Below are positions 55,883-64,000 of a DNA stretch of 64,000 nucleotides, in pieces. Under the pieces are notes generated by a model that saw only the letters and a list, made by a program, of their open reading frames with translations, had not been told where the DNA came from and made no database searches. The translations under genes and the position numbers were made by a program. Position 1 is the first letter of the stretch, and every line of letters starts with the position of its first letter. The DNA is from Persicobacter psychrovividus (lineage in GTDB: Bacteria > Bacteroidota > Bacteroidia > Cytophagales > Cyclobacteriaceae), in the NCBI RefSeq assembly GCF_036492425.1, contig NZ_AP025295.1:248001-312000 (forward strand), in the 5' to 3' direction.

Positions 55883-57403
55883 ATGATATTAAATAAATTA
55901 TATAAAAATATTGCTTGTACAGCATTTGCGGCTATCACAATGGCCTCATGTACAAGTAACTTCGAGGATTTAAATACCAATCCTAACCTTCCGACCAAAC
56001 CATCACCGGCGCAGACTTTTACTTTTACACAGTTGGCAATTGCTGGAGTTGGTCATGAAACATCTCGTTTAAATAGCCTTACAACTGGAATGTTAGGTAT
56101 GCACTATGTAGGTGCCTGGGGTGATTCTCGTGTGTGGCTGACAGGTAATGGACCAATCTGGGTAGGAGAGTATTGGAATAAATCTTACGTTAAGATTGTT
56201 GGTAACTTGGAAGTCGCTATAAGTGATGTTAAAAAGACAGACAATTCTGCTACAAAATTGGCTATGCTCGATGTCTGGAAAGTGTATAATGCTCACCGTA
56301 TCACTGATATCTATGGCCATATCCCTTATTTCGATGCTGGTAAAGGTTTTGCTGCTGCTGAAGCAGGTGAAAAACTTACGGATGACATCCTAAAGCCAAA
56401 ATATGATTCTCAGCAAGAGATCTACGATGATATGATTGCCAAATTGGACAATGCAGTGGAAACCCTCTCTAAGCCTGGTAATACCTTTGGGGATGCTGAT
56501 TTAGTGTATGGTGGTGACCATGAGCAGTGGGTGAAATTAGCAAACTCTTTGAGGTTACGTTTGGCGACTCGTATTGGAAATAGTGCCAAAGTTCAGGAAT
56601 CGCTGTCAAAACCATTAATTGAAACTAATGCGGACATTGCAATGATCCCTTATACTGGTGAAGGTGATGTTTGGGGATTAGCTTCTAATGGAGATGCATT
56701 TTCTTTTATCTGGGGAGGCGCTTTTCCTTCACAGGCGGCATTGAATACCATGAATCAACATGATATGGATATGACCAATGATGATCCTCGCCTACCTGTT
56801 TATTTTACAAATACGGCTGAGGATGAAGAGGGTGTTGTGACGGAAGAACCATGGTACGCTCCGCAGCTAAAATCTGGTGAGGATGTAGGTGCGCTTAATG
56901 GGATGTTCAAAGGTAATACGGCAAATGTAGGCGGTGCAGATTCTCCAGAATTGGTGTTTACTGCAGCTGAAGCATTCTTTTTGAGAGCAGAGCACGCATC
57001 CGATGCTGCTATGAAATTGATGTATTATAAAAATGGCGTTAATGCTTCTTTAGAATACTATGGTTTGGGTAGTGATGTAGAAACAGATTATCCAGCATTT
57101 TGGGCAGCTATTTTGGCAGACTTCAACGCGGATGCTGAAGCCGCAATTTTGAAGCAAAAATGGGTGGCACTTATTGGTAATGGGCCTGAAGCATATGCTG
57201 AGGTTAGAAGAAACGCTGATATTTTCTTCGGTAAGGTATTTATTCCTGGAACGGACTATGTAGATGTTTCCGATGATATTAATAAAAGCTTTGATGAATT
57301 TTATCAGTGGAAAATCGATTATCCTATTTCTGAAGCATCAACCAATTTGAAAAATATGCAGGCTGCTCAAGCAATGCCTCAGGATTTTTGGTGGACCAAG
57401 TAA
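55883..57403 (+). CDS. SusD/RagB-like lipoprotein (SusD-like 2 type)
   Basis: 506 aa. Lipobox MASC gives Cys23. SNFEDLNTNPNLPTKPSPAQTF and the segment QWVKLANSLRLRLATRIGN match the SusD-like 2 subfamily, which lacks the ERR-x-AFEG motif of the first SusD here. It pairs with the preceding SusC (44-bp gap) as the surface ligand-binding partner. Nothing in the sequence tells the ligand. SusD-like 2 pairs are often linked to peptide or protein-derived substrates (recollection). Confidence 0.9.
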   Translation: MILNKLYKNIACTAFAAITMASCTSNFEDLNTNPNLPTKPSPAQTFTFTQLAIAGVGHETSRLNSLTTGMLGMHYVGAWGDSRVWLTGNGPIWVGEYWNKSYVKIVGNLEVAISDVKKTDNSATKLAMLDVWKVYNAHRITDIYGHIPYFDAGKGFAAAEAGEKLTDDILKPKYDSQQEIYDDMIAKLDNAVETLSKPGNTFGDADLVYGGDHEQWVKLANSLRLRLATRIGNSAKVQESLSKPLIETNADIAMIPYTGEGDVWGLASNGDAFSFIWGGAFPSQAALNTMNQHDMDMTNDDPRLPVYFTNTAEDEEGVVTEEPWYAPQLKSGEDVGALNGMFKGNTANVGGADSPELVFTAAEAFFLRAEHASDAAMKLMYYKNGVNASLEYYGLGSDVETDYPAFWAAILADFNADAEAAILKQKWVALIGNGPEAYAEVRRNADIFFGKVFIPGTDYVDVSDDINKSFDEFYQWKIDYPISEASTNLKNMQAAQAMPQDFWWTK

Positions 57404-57581
57404 TTGATATATTGAAATTATCTTTTGATAAAAACAATCTTGATACGATAAGCATAATATTGTTGACATGTGTAAATGTGGATTAATTTGATCACATGTA
57501 TTTCAGTAGGATAGAGGGGGGGACAATGTGCTTTGCAATATTCGTAAGCCTCTTTAATTTATTGTTTATTTAATGTGAAAT

Positions 57582-57605
57582 GCCGCTCTTCGGAGCGGCT
57601 TTTTC
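57582..57605 (+). terminator. terminator after SusCD pair 2
   Basis: gccgctc, tetraloop ttcg, gagcggc (57582-57599), then T-run. Confidence 0.85.
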
Positions 57606-57616
57606 CATTTTCAACC

Positions 57617-57656
57617 AAAAAAAAGCGAAGCCTGATCTTTAGGGCTTCGCTTTTTA
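57617..57656. terminator. bidirectional terminator before acyltransferase
   Basis: aaaagcgaagcc (57621-57632) / ggcttcgctttt (57643-57654). On the minus strand it ends the acyltransferase gene. Confidence 0.85.
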
Positions 57657-57674
57657 TTTATAGCTTAATTTGAA

Positions 57675-58487
57675 TTACTTTTTTGCTGGATCCATTTCGA
57701 AGACCTTGGCACGGAGGTGCTGACGGATGGCGTCTGGCTTGTCAAGTGCTTGAATTTCTTCTGCAGAAATCGGGTCCCCGATACTGAAAGGAATATCGGT
57801 ATTCGCCTTTTTGAAAAACTCTCTCGGAATGGTCGCTGTTCTGAGCATCGGGTGAATACGGCCCAGGCGGTGAAACATGCTGCTGTTATGCCCACCAAAA
57901 TGAATGGGAATGACAGGCACATTTGCTTTTTTAATTAATCGCATGGAAGATAAACTCCATGGGCGATCGGTAACTTCTGGATTGCCATCGTAAGTTGTGG
58001 CCACCTCACCTGCAGGAAAAATCCCGATAGGATGTCCTGCCTCCAGACGTTTCAACGATCTTGAAAAAGCGCCCATACCAGATTTACGGTCCTTTTTATT
58101 TTCAAAAGGATCTACAGAGATAAAACAGTCTTTCAGTGGTTCCATCATCGAGAGCAGATAATTGGCAATCACCTTATAATCCGGACGAATTCGTCCAATA
58201 ACACTGATAATCATGATCCCATCAAGTAAACCGAAAGGGTGATTACTTACCGTAATAAATGCACCATCCTTAGGGATTTTTGCGAGCATCTCTTCGCTTA
58301 CTGCCGCTTTGGTCCCATTATAGTGGAGTGCCTTATGCATAAGGTCAATACCTTGTGCGGGATGCACGTTTTCGTAAAGTTTATTGAGGTCTTTGATTTT
58401 TGTCAATTTCATGACCCACTTTGTAAGCCATAAAGGAATTTTCAGGCTACTTGATACTTCCTTTGTGTTAATGATTTCTACTCCCAT
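57675..58487 (-). CDS. lysophospholipid/glycerol acyltransferase family protein
   Basis: 270 aa. The PlsC-type block I is VSNHPFGLLDGIMI, with His followed by Asp after five residues, the variant seen in hemolysin-like or aminolipid acyltransferases of Bacteroidota. Block III is IGIFPAGEVATTYDG, and VPVIPIHFGGHNS is block IV. It transfers an acyl chain to a lyso-lipid at the inner membrane, perhaps for ornithine/glycine lipids. It is a single gene. Confidence 0.87.
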   Translation of the reverse strand: MGVEIINTKEVSSSLKIPLWLTKWVMKLTKIKDLNKLYENVHPAQGIDLMHKALHYNGTKAAVSEEMLAKIPKDGAFITVSNHPFGLLDGIMIISVIGRIRPDYKVIANYLLSMMEPLKDCFISVDPFENKKDRKSGMGAFSRSLKRLEAGHPIGIFPAGEVATTYDGNPEVTDRPWSLSSMRLIKKANVPVIPIHFGGHNSSMFHRLGRIHPMLRTATIPREFFKKANTDIPFSIGDPISAEEIQALDKPDAIRQHLRAKVFEMDPAKK

Positions 58488-58607
58488 TTTATCTTGATGT
58501 CTTTCAATGCAAAGATAGGTATAATCTTTAAAATAATGTGGTGGTATTCTTGGTCAAAAAAATAGGCGTCTCAAATGAAACGCCTGTTTTTGTCTTCAAG
58601 AAAATTG

Positions 58608-58682
58608 TGGGCCCTATTGGATTCGAACCAATGACCCCCTGCTTGTAAGGCAGGTGCTCTGAACCAACTGAGCTAAGAGCCC
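58608..58682 (-). tRNA. tRNA-Val (anticodon TAC)
   Basis: Acceptor gggctct / agggccc with one wobble, discriminator A. The anticodon arm is cctgc-cttacaa-gcagg, giving TAC. The T arm contains ggttcgaatcc. CCA is not encoded. It is first of a four-tRNA cluster by transcription order reversed. Confidence 0.95.
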
Positions 58683-58712
58683 GAATACCTCAGGAAGCCT
58701 AAGGTACGGTGG

Positions 58713-58799
58713 CGGAGAGTGGGGGATTCGAACCCCCGGTACAGTTACCCGTACGTCAGTTTAGCAAACTGGTGGTTTCAGCCACTCACCCAACTCTCC
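58713..58799 (-). tRNA. tRNA-Ser (anticodon GCT)
   Basis: 87 nt with long variable arm (acgtacgggtaactgt region), acceptor ggagagt / actctcc, discriminator G. The anticodon loop ttgctaa gives GCT, reading AGC/AGT. Confidence 0.93.
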
Positions 58800-58824
58800 T
58801 GGGGTAATTTCTATTGATATTTTG

Positions 58825-58899
58825 TCGGGGTGGCAGGATTCGAACCTGCGACCTCCTGCTCCCAAAGCAGGCGCGATGACCGGGCTACGCTACACCCCG
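58825..58899 (-). tRNA. tRNA-Pro (anticodon TGG)
   Basis: Acceptor cggggtg / caccccg, discriminator A. The anticodon arm is cctgc-tttggga-gcagg. No encoded CCA. Confidence 0.95.
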
Positions 58900-58923
58900 C
58901 GCTAAATAGAATACTTTATGTGG

Positions 58924-58997
58924 TCGGGATGACAGGATTTGAACCTGCGACCCCATGCACCCCATGCATGTACGCTACCGGACTGCGCTACATCCCG
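58924..58997 (-). tRNA. tRNA-Pro (anticodon GGG)
   Basis: Acceptor cgggatg / catcccg, discriminator A. The anticodon arm is catgc-atggggt-gcatg. The discriminator is followed by cca in the genome (58921-58923 on the plus strand reads tgg), unlike its neighbours. This is the upstream end of the cluster. Confidence 0.93.
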
Positions 58998-59120
58998 ATT
59001 GTGAAACAAATATAAGGTGATTTATGACTAATTTCCAAACCTATAATTTGTCAATTTTTATCATAAAAGTTTAAGTTTCGATAGATCATGGAGTTAGCGA
59101 TCAAAATTTTTTTATTTTTT

Positions 59121-59555
59121 TCACTTTGATTCTGCAAATGCTTTAAACGCCCGTGCTGTTTGTAGTGCTGTGGATTTCATATTGCTTTTCATGAAAATAC
59201 CGAATATTTTTTTCCATCCCCTGAGTTCGAGCGTATTGACCGTTGTCCACCGTGTTACTTCCTCCGTTTCGGCCTCGAAGCAGTGTTCAACGCGGTTGTA
59301 AACACCTTGATGGAGGTGCTCACTGATGAATTGCTCAGGTAAATTATTCAGCACGACTTTTTCCTGAAGTTCAAATGACCTCCCCTGAATTTCATAAACC
59401 ATTATGGCCTCATAGCCCGTTTGCCGCTTTTTACCGGTAATGGGTTTTATTTTTTTTAGATTGGCATGCCACTCGTAAAGGTTGTTTTCATTTTCAAAAA
59501 GGCGAACAACTTCCTTGAGGGGCTTATTAATGATAATACTATTTTCGTGTTGCAT
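59121..59555 (-). CDS. SRPBCC family protein
   Basis: 144 aa. The start HENSIIINKPLKEVVRLFENENNLYEWHANL, a central FELQEKVVLNNLP strand pair and C-terminal helix MKSTALQTARAFKAFAESK are the START/Bet v1-like (polyketide cyclase 2) plan: a hydrophobic ligand pocket. No catalytic residues can be named. It is a single gene, divergent from the pantothenate kinase (73-bp gap). Confidence 0.82.
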   Translation of the reverse strand: MQHENSIIINKPLKEVVRLFENENNLYEWHANLKKIKPITGKKRQTGYEAIMVYEIQGRSFELQEKVVLNNLPEQFISEHLHQGVYNRVEHCFEAETEEVTRWTTVNTLELRGWKKIFGIFMKSNMKSTALQTARAFKAFAESK

Positions 59556-59628
59556 TTTCTATTGACTTCTTTATTGCCGAAATTACGGTAATTTTGGTAG
59601 CACTTTAAATAATTATAGCCTTTTTGAT

Positions 59629-60459
59629 ATGGGATTCAGCGTAGGAATTGATATTGGTGGAACAACGACAGATTTAGTAGCATTTAATGGTGATGTGATG
59701 TTGGAGCCTGTCAGTGTCAGTGCTTCGGATCCGATCGCGAGTGCTACGGGTGCGCTGGGAAAATTCCTGTTGACGCATAAGCTACCCCTTTCCGCTATTG
59801 ACAATATAGGGCTCACGGGGGTTGGTTCTACTTTTTTTGAGGATCAGATATTGGGTTTACCAATACAAATGGTGAGTGAGTTTGAAGCTATTGGGCGCGG
59901 AGGTGCTTATCTTTCAGGGGAAGCATCGGGGCTGGTGGTCAGTATGGGTACAGGAACCGCAATGGTTTATTTTGATCAGGATAGCGTTCAACATGTAGGA
60001 GGAAGTGGTATTGGCGGTGGTACACTCAAGGGCTTGGCCCATGCCATATTGGGGATTTCTGACCTTCAACTTCTTGAAAAAATGTCTGAAGTTGGGGACT
60101 TGAAAAATGTTGACTTGCGAGTAGGAGATATTGTAGATAAGGCGATTGATGGCCTCCCGGCACATTTAACCGCATCGAATTTTGGGAAATCGCATGACAG
60201 TGCAAGCGCTGAAGATTACGCAGTGGCGATTTTGAATATGATTTGTCAGTCGGTCGGGGTTTTGGCCAATGCCCATGCAATGGTGAAGGGAACAAACACG
60301 ATTATTGTAACAGGAAAGTTGGCCACTCTCGGGCATGCCAAACAGGTATTTGATCAACTGTCTGTATTGTATAATAAGCGATACATCATCGTTCCGCAAG
60401 CAGCTTCAGCAACGGCAGTGGGTGCTGCATTAATTCAGCAAAAAAGCCCTTCAACTTAA
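59629..60459 (+). CDS. coaW: type II pantothenate kinase
   Basis: 276 aa. The ASKHA phosphate loop VGIDIGGTTTDLVAF, LTGVGSTFFEDQILG, the EFEAIGRG block with conserved Glu (residues 84-91), VSMGTGTAMV and GGSGIGGGTLKGLA define type II PanK as in Staphylococcus CoaW. It phosphorylates pantothenate in the first step of CoA synthesis. Bacteroidota more often carry type III (CoaX), so type II here deserves a note. It is convergent with the outer-membrane barrel gene. Confidence 0.9.
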   Translation: MGFSVGIDIGGTTTDLVAFNGDVMLEPVSVSASDPIASATGALGKFLLTHKLPLSAIDNIGLTGVGSTFFEDQILGLPIQMVSEFEAIGRGGAYLSGEASGLVVSMGTGTAMVYFDQDSVQHVGGSGIGGGTLKGLAHAILGISDLQLLEKMSEVGDLKNVDLRVGDIVDKAIDGLPAHLTASNFGKSHDSASAEDYAVAILNMICQSVGVLANAHAMVKGTNTIIVTGKLATLGHAKQVFDQLSVLYNKRYIIVPQAASATAVGAALIQQKSPST

Positions 60460-60472
60460 TGCTGAAGGGCCA
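60440..60472 (-). terminator. terminator of outer-membrane barrel gene
   Basis: Minus-strand stem with arms at 60463-60470 and 60446-60453 (tgaagggc/gcccttca), followed by a T-run. Its left half lies inside the end of coaW. Confidence 0.75.
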
Positions 60473-60477
60473 TTACA

Positions 60478-61002
60478 CTATTTAAAGAAGTAACTGAAAG
60501 TCAATCCAAAATTATTAAATGTAGGGGAAATAGCGGTTTCCAAATTTATTCGGTCGGAAATAAAATACGTCAACCCAGGCGTTGCGGTGAAAAGCACAGA
60601 CCCATTTTCACTGTCATTGTCAGGGTTGCCATTTGCATTGGCATTTTGATAACCTAAAACGGCTTTACCGAAAATACCTACCCGTTCATTGAACATCACA
60701 TAATATCGCAAATTCGCTGCCACCCAGAATGTGGTTGAGTTGCCGACATCGCGGTAGGTTGCTTCCCCACCGATGGCCAGATTATTCAGCAGGAAATAAT
60801 TAATTTCTGTGGTGAGTCCATAATTGTCGTCGCCATCTTCAACACTGATAATAAAATCTGCCCCAATTCTGAAAGTTCCAGCGGCAAGAGAACTATGGTC
60901 ATAAGTTTCAATTTTTTTTGAACGGTTATTATCATCCTCTTGGGCAAATGCCGCAGCTTGGATCAACACAAGGGATAAGACACAAAGTAATAATGATCTC
61001 AT
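60478..61002 (-). CDS. small outer-membrane beta-barrel protein
   Basis: 174 aa with signal peptide ending AAAFAQ. The mature part has eight or so amphipathic strands (TFRIGADFIISV, TTEINYFLLNNLAIGGEATY, FWVAANLRYYVMF) and ends LTFSYFFK, close to a C-terminal aromatic. Such OmpW/OmpA-barrel-like proteins are common in Bacteroidota. No ligand or role can be named. Confidence 0.75.
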   Translation of the reverse strand: MRSLLLCVLSLVLIQAAAFAQEDDNNRSKKIETYDHSSLAAGTFRIGADFIISVEDGDDNYGLTTEINYFLLNNLAIGGEATYRDVGNSTTFWVAANLRYYVMFNERVGIFGKAVLGYQNANANGNPDNDSENGSVLFTATPGLTYFISDRINLETAISPTFNNFGLTFSYFFK

Positions 61003-61244
61003 AAGGTTTCATTTTTTGGTTCAGCGATAAAATCATTTCCGTTGATCAAATGTTCATGAACCCTGAAAAATTCCACTGCATATTATAATTCTTCTCCTTT
61101 AAGTCATGATTTTCTGTGCTATCTCAGCCCAGTAGGTATTTTTGGCCCATAATCAGGATATTTTGAGAAGCATTGTTTCTTAATCTATCGAAAAGGGGTT
61201 ATTTTGGTGTTTGGTATTGATTTTTTCAAGAGTAATTGATTTAA

Positions 61245-61760
61245 ATGATTCGATTTTTGTTTGCATTCCTAAGTTGTTCGGTAGCATTTATTTCACCGTC
61301 TTTAGCACATGCACAAGTTAAGGTAGGTTATGTAGATGTAGATTTTGTTTTGCAGCATCATAACGGTTTTGGTCTTATTCAGGCAGAATTGGAGCTTTTT
61401 AAGCGTCAGATTGCGGAGCAGCGTGCCAAAAAAATGCAGCGGTATCAGGATGAGATAATGGAACTGAATCATTATCGGGATACTTTCTCGGGGGAAGTGG
61501 TGAAGAGCCGTGAAGAGTCTGTCGAAAAAATGCGAAAGTCATTGATCGACTTCGACAAGAAAAGTCAGGACGATATTGTGAGCAAAGAGCAAGCGCTGTT
61601 TCAGCCTGTTTATCATAAGGTAGACCGGTACATTCGGGAAATTGCAGAAAATGAGGGTTTCACTCATGTTTTTACCGCCAAAGTTCGCGGCACGATTTTC
61701 ATACTCTCGGGGAGTGAACAGTATGATTTGACAAAAGAAGTTTTAGCCAGATTTAAATAA
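61245..61760 (+). CDS. OmpH/Skp family periplasmic chaperone
   Basis: 171 aa. A signal peptide ends AHAQ. VKVGYVDVDFVLQHHNGFG at the mature start and a long charged helical middle (FKRQIAEQRAKKMQRYQDEI) form the tentacle helices. The C-terminal strand VFTAKVRGTIFILSGSEQYDLT closes the body domain. Skp trimers hold unfolded outer-membrane proteins in the periplasm. It is usually beside bamA, but here it is alone. Confidence 0.88.
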   Translation: MIRFLFAFLSCSVAFISPSLAHAQVKVGYVDVDFVLQHHNGFGLIQAELELFKRQIAEQRAKKMQRYQDEIMELNHYRDTFSGEVVKSREESVEKMRKSLIDFDKKSQDDIVSKEQALFQPVYHKVDRYIREIAENEGFTHVFTAKVRGTIFILSGSEQYDLTKEVLARFK

Positions 61761-61799
61761 AAAAATAAAGCATACCGTTGGGGTATGCTTTATTTTTTT
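61757..61799. terminator. bidirectional terminator between Skp and YchJ genes
   Basis: aaaaataaagcatacc (61761-61776) / ggtatgctttattttt (61782-61797), a 16-bp stem. Confidence 0.9.
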
Positions 61800-61807
61800 G
61801 CGGGGAT

Positions 61808-62284
61808 TTATTTTCCACAGCATTTTTTATATTTTTTACCACTACCGCAAGGGCACTGGCCATTTCGCTGAATACGATCTCCTTTGGAAGAGGGGTTGGT
61901 CGCACCACCCACATAATACCATTGGTCTTCTCGTTTTTCAAATATCGATCTTTCGTGGTGTTGTTTTACCTGTCCGTTGGCTTCAAAGAAAGCTTTGAAC
62001 TCCACAATACCTTCATTGCCTTCCTCTTTTTCTAAGGTGCTGACAATCTCCAAGCCTTTCCATTGGGTCTTTACGGCCCAGGCGGTTACAGCAGCACGGT
62101 CAATGTCGGCTTGTTGCTCAGGTAAGGTGGTATTGACGATATAGTCCACGTTTGCCTTCACATGCGCCGTATATCTTGAACGCATCAGATCTAATGCGGT
62201 AGGGGCTTTTTCTCGTCCAGTAATGTATTTTCCGCAGCAGTCTTCATAAAGCCTTGGGCGTCCACATGGGCAAATCATACTCAT
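61808..62284 (-). CDS. YchJ family SEC-C motif protein
   Basis: 158 aa. It has two Cys clusters: N-terminal CPCGRPRLYEDCCG and C-terminal CPCGSGKKYKKCCG, the second an SEC-C zinc motif as in SecA. Between them is a SnoaL/NTF2-like body (ALDLMRSRYTAHVKANVDYI, VEFKAFFEANGQ). YchJ function is unknown. It is a single gene. Confidence 0.93.
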   Translation of the reverse strand: MSMICPCGRPRLYEDCCGKYITGREKAPTALDLMRSRYTAHVKANVDYIVNTTLPEQQADIDRAAVTAWAVKTQWKGLEIVSTLEKEEGNEGIVEFKAFFEANGQVKQHHERSIFEKREDQWYYVGGATNPSSKGDRIQRNGQCPCGSGKKYKKCCGK

Positions 62285-62329
62285 TATCGCTATTTTTTGT
62301 TAATTTAAATCAAGCCACAAAGGAAAGTA

Positions 62330-62362
62330 AAAACCCTCTAAAATTTTACTTTCAGAGGGTTA
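62330..62362 (-). terminator. terminator of the BY-kinase gene
   Basis: aaccctct (62354-62361 on the minus strand) / agagggtt (62332-62339), followed by T-run on the minus strand, 92 bp past the stop. Confidence 0.7.
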
Positions 62363-62453
62363 ATCAAGAAATTTATTTCCAAAAAAGCGGGCAGAAATTC
62401 TTTAATAGAATTATTCTTGAAATTTTTAGCAATGCAATAAGCTTAAAATCGCC

Positions 62454-64000
62454 TTACGCTTTGGAGGTTATTTTTTTTGAGTTTTTATTCTTGTAGGTGT
62501 TGGAGTAACTCGCCGCATAAGATTTATACTTGTCAGAAGAGAACATGCCTTCTTTTACGCAATTAAGCAGGATGGAAATATTGTTGATCTGTTTTTTCTG
62601 ATACAGTTCATTGATGTTATTCAATAATGTCTGTTTTGTGTAGTTTGACCTGACCACGTAAACGGTGTTGTCCACGAGCTCCTTCAAAATAATATACTCC
62701 GACACAAAAGTGAGTGGGGGAGTATCCAGAATAATGAAATCATAGGTTTTCCGAAGCTCCTGAATTAATTCATTCATTCTTACTGACGAAATCAGGTCGA
62801 TGGGATTTGGTGGTGTTGGTCCAGCCACAATAATGTCAAGGTTCTCTACCTCTGATTTCTGAATAATACTTTTCGTATTATGCTGACCTACCAAATAAGA
62901 GCTCAGCCCTTTGTCGGTTTTAAAATGACTATTCTCCCAGTAAGTTGAAATTTTTGGCCGTCGGAGGTCGCTTTCTACAAGAACGGTTTTCTTTCCAGAC
63001 TGTGCAAGTACGATACTCAAGTTGAGCGAGCAAAAGGTTTTTCCTTCACCACTGATAGAGGAGGTTACGCCCATCACTTTATGTTCCTCTTTAAAAGTGA
63101 GGTATTGCAGGTTCACCCTGATGGAGCGAAAGGCTTCCGCAAGGACTGTTTCGGGTTTGTAGTGGGTAATGGCCACTGCTTTCTGGTGTACCTTACTTCC
63201 ATTGGGAACCATTCCCAGAATTGGAATTTCCGTCAGTTGCTCGAGCTGTTGTTTTGAAATGATATTGTCGTTGATGGCATCCAGGACCACAATGGCGATC
63301 AGCGGCAACAGTATGCCGAAAAATAGCGCCAATAAGTAGGTGATTTTTGGTTTTGGCGCCACGGGGAAGTCACTTTTCAGCATGGCCTGATCCACAATGG
63401 TTTTATTGGAAGTGTTCGAAGCGATGGCAATGCCGGCCTCCGCCCGTTTTTCCAACAGGTAATTGTAGATATTATCATTGATATTGAATTGTCGCTGAAT
63501 ATTCACCAATGCGCGCTCATTGCTCGGAAGTTTGTTGAGCGTTTTTTTAATCTCAGCAAGTCGCTTGTTGATATCCGAAACAGCAAATTTTGTCGTGTTG
63601 ATGATGTTGTTCACATTCTCCTTTACCGCAGCTTTAGCGTTGGTAATTTTAGCATCAAACTGTTGGGTGATGGGGTTGGAGTTTTTTGTGGAGTAACCGA
63701 GGGCCGCTCTTTCCTGATTAAGTTGCGACAGCTCGATGAGTAGGTTGGTCAAAAGCGGATCATCCACCCCAATAGAGGAAGGCGCCACGATGTCCTGAAA
63801 ATCCTTCGCTGAGGCATTTAAGTAATCATAAACATACTGGTAATATTTGAGCTTCGCCTTCAATTCCCCCTGCTCGGTTTCCAGTCGGTCGAGCTTGGTA
63901 TAGAGGTTGGTGGAAGTGGTGGTAATGTCGAGAATTTCATTATCAGCACGGAAATTTTCCAATGATTTTTCCACACTTTTTAATGAATCGGAAACGCCAG
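62454..64000 (-). CDS. polysaccharide co-polymerase / tyrosine autokinase (Wzz plus BY-kinase), 5' end off the window
   Basis: The frame continues past base 64000; a GTG at 63974 is internal. Visible order: coiled-coil periplasmic Wzz part (TKLDRLETEQGELKAKLKYY), GNVR-like region, TM2 (ITYLLALFFGILLPLIAIVVL), then the kinase with Walker A VTSSISGEGKTFCSLNL, A' VLVESDLRRPKI and Walker B FIILDTPP. The C-terminal Tyr cluster (YKSYAASYSNTYK) is the autophosphorylation tail. It controls chain length and export of capsule or exopolysaccharide at the inner membrane. The polysaccharide operon should continue to the right. Confidence 0.93.
   Translation of the reverse strand, partial: GVSDSLKSVEKSLENFRADNEILDITTTSTNLYTKLDRLETEQGELKAKLKYYQYVYDYLNASAKDFQDIVAPSSIGVDDPLLTNLLIELSQLNQERAALGYSTKNSNPITQQFDAKITNAKAAVKENVNNIINTTKFAVSDINKRLAEIKKTLNKLPSNERALVNIQRQFNINDNIYNYLLEKRAEAGIAIASNTSNKTIVDQAMLKSDFPVAPKPKITYLLALFFGILLPLIAIVVLDAINDNIISKQQLEQLTEIPILGMVPNGSKVHQKAVAITHYKPETVLAEAFRSIRVNLQYLTFKEEHKVMGVTSSISGEGKTFCSLNLSIVLAQSGKKTVLVESDLRRPKISTYWENSHFKTDKGLSSYLVGQHNTKSIIQKSEVENLDIIVAGPTPPNPIDLISSVRMNELIQELRKTYDFIILDTPPLTFVSEYIILKELVDNTVYVVRSNYTKQTLLNNINELYQKKQINNISILLNCVKEGMFSSDKYKSYAASYSNTYKNKNSKKITSKA

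Noticed and set aside
1-64000. CRISPR arrays, integrases, prophage or toxin-antitoxin genes
   Set aside because: No regularly spaced repeats and none of the marker proteins were found on either strand.

Overview
The window is chromosomal DNA of a free-living Gram-negative Bacteroidota, most likely a marine member of the Cytophagales. The taxon is an inference. It rests on two SusC/SusD outer-membrane uptake pairs, many lipoproteins with a lipobox Cys, an LruC-domain surface lipoprotein, a DUF6909-type protein, an M29 aminopeptidase, a two-domain UspA, TAnnTTTG-type promoter motifs and moderate, fairly AT-rich base composition. No phage, integrase, transposase gene or CRISPR array was seen. 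Both edge genes are cut: an ABC-2 permease on the left and a Wzz/BY-kinase on the right.

Layout. 1-8.7 kb: end of an ABC exporter permease, DUF2147 protein, LOG-family protein, NSS-type sodium symporter, a kinase-less membrane GAF sensor, Sel1-repeat protein, UspA and DUF2490 barrel. 8.8-15.1 kb: GlpD, an exonuclease-BRCT fusion, an LTA-synthase-like sulfatase and an H-NOX/hybrid histidine kinase operon. 15.4-18.3 kb: xylB-xylA, then a 185-bp MITE-like inverted-repeat element. 18.8-27.8 kb: LruC lipoprotein, M29 aminopeptidase and the first SusC/SusD pair. 28-37.8 kb: dicarboxylate-type symporter, RlmF, a sugar epimerase with a WecG-type glycosyltransferase, MscS channel, DUF6909/phosphorylase-like protein and two RNA methyltransferases. 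37.9-50.3 kb: a candidate structured RNA, YgiQ radical SAM enzyme, PP2C phosphatase, GH20 hexosaminidase, aldehyde dehydrogenase, LysE exporter and a sulfite reductase-siroheme operon. 50.3-64 kb: histidine kinase, second SusC/SusD pair, acyltransferase, four tRNAs (Val, Ser, Pro, Pro), SRPBCC protein, type II pantothenate kinase, outer-membrane barrel, Skp/OmpH, YchJ and the BY-kinase.

The most striking feature lies in front of the sulfite reductase operon (46.43-46.79 kb). In order there are an 11-bp perfect dyad, a TAnnTTTG promoter, a 36-codon ORF with seven Cys codons, a 10-bp antiterminator-like pairing that starts just beyond the first Cys cluster, and an intrinsic terminator 45 nt before the reductase start. 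This has the form of a cysteine-responsive leader-peptide attenuator. Its target genes are sulfite reductase, CobA-type SUMT and precorrin-2 dehydrogenase/ferrochelatase, which together reduce sulfite and make the siroheme needed for that. The second most interesting item is a gene-free segment at 38.40-38.63 kb that folds into a series of hairpins ending in a strong terminator, probably an unclassified small RNA.

Functionally the window is a mixture of housekeeping RNA modification (RlmF, RlmI-like, SpoU, tRNAs), glycan and sugar use (two SusCD pairs, GH20, XylAB), signalling (H-NOX pair, two further sensors, PP2C) and envelope biogenesis (Skp, acyltransferase, WecG, Wzz/BY-kinase).
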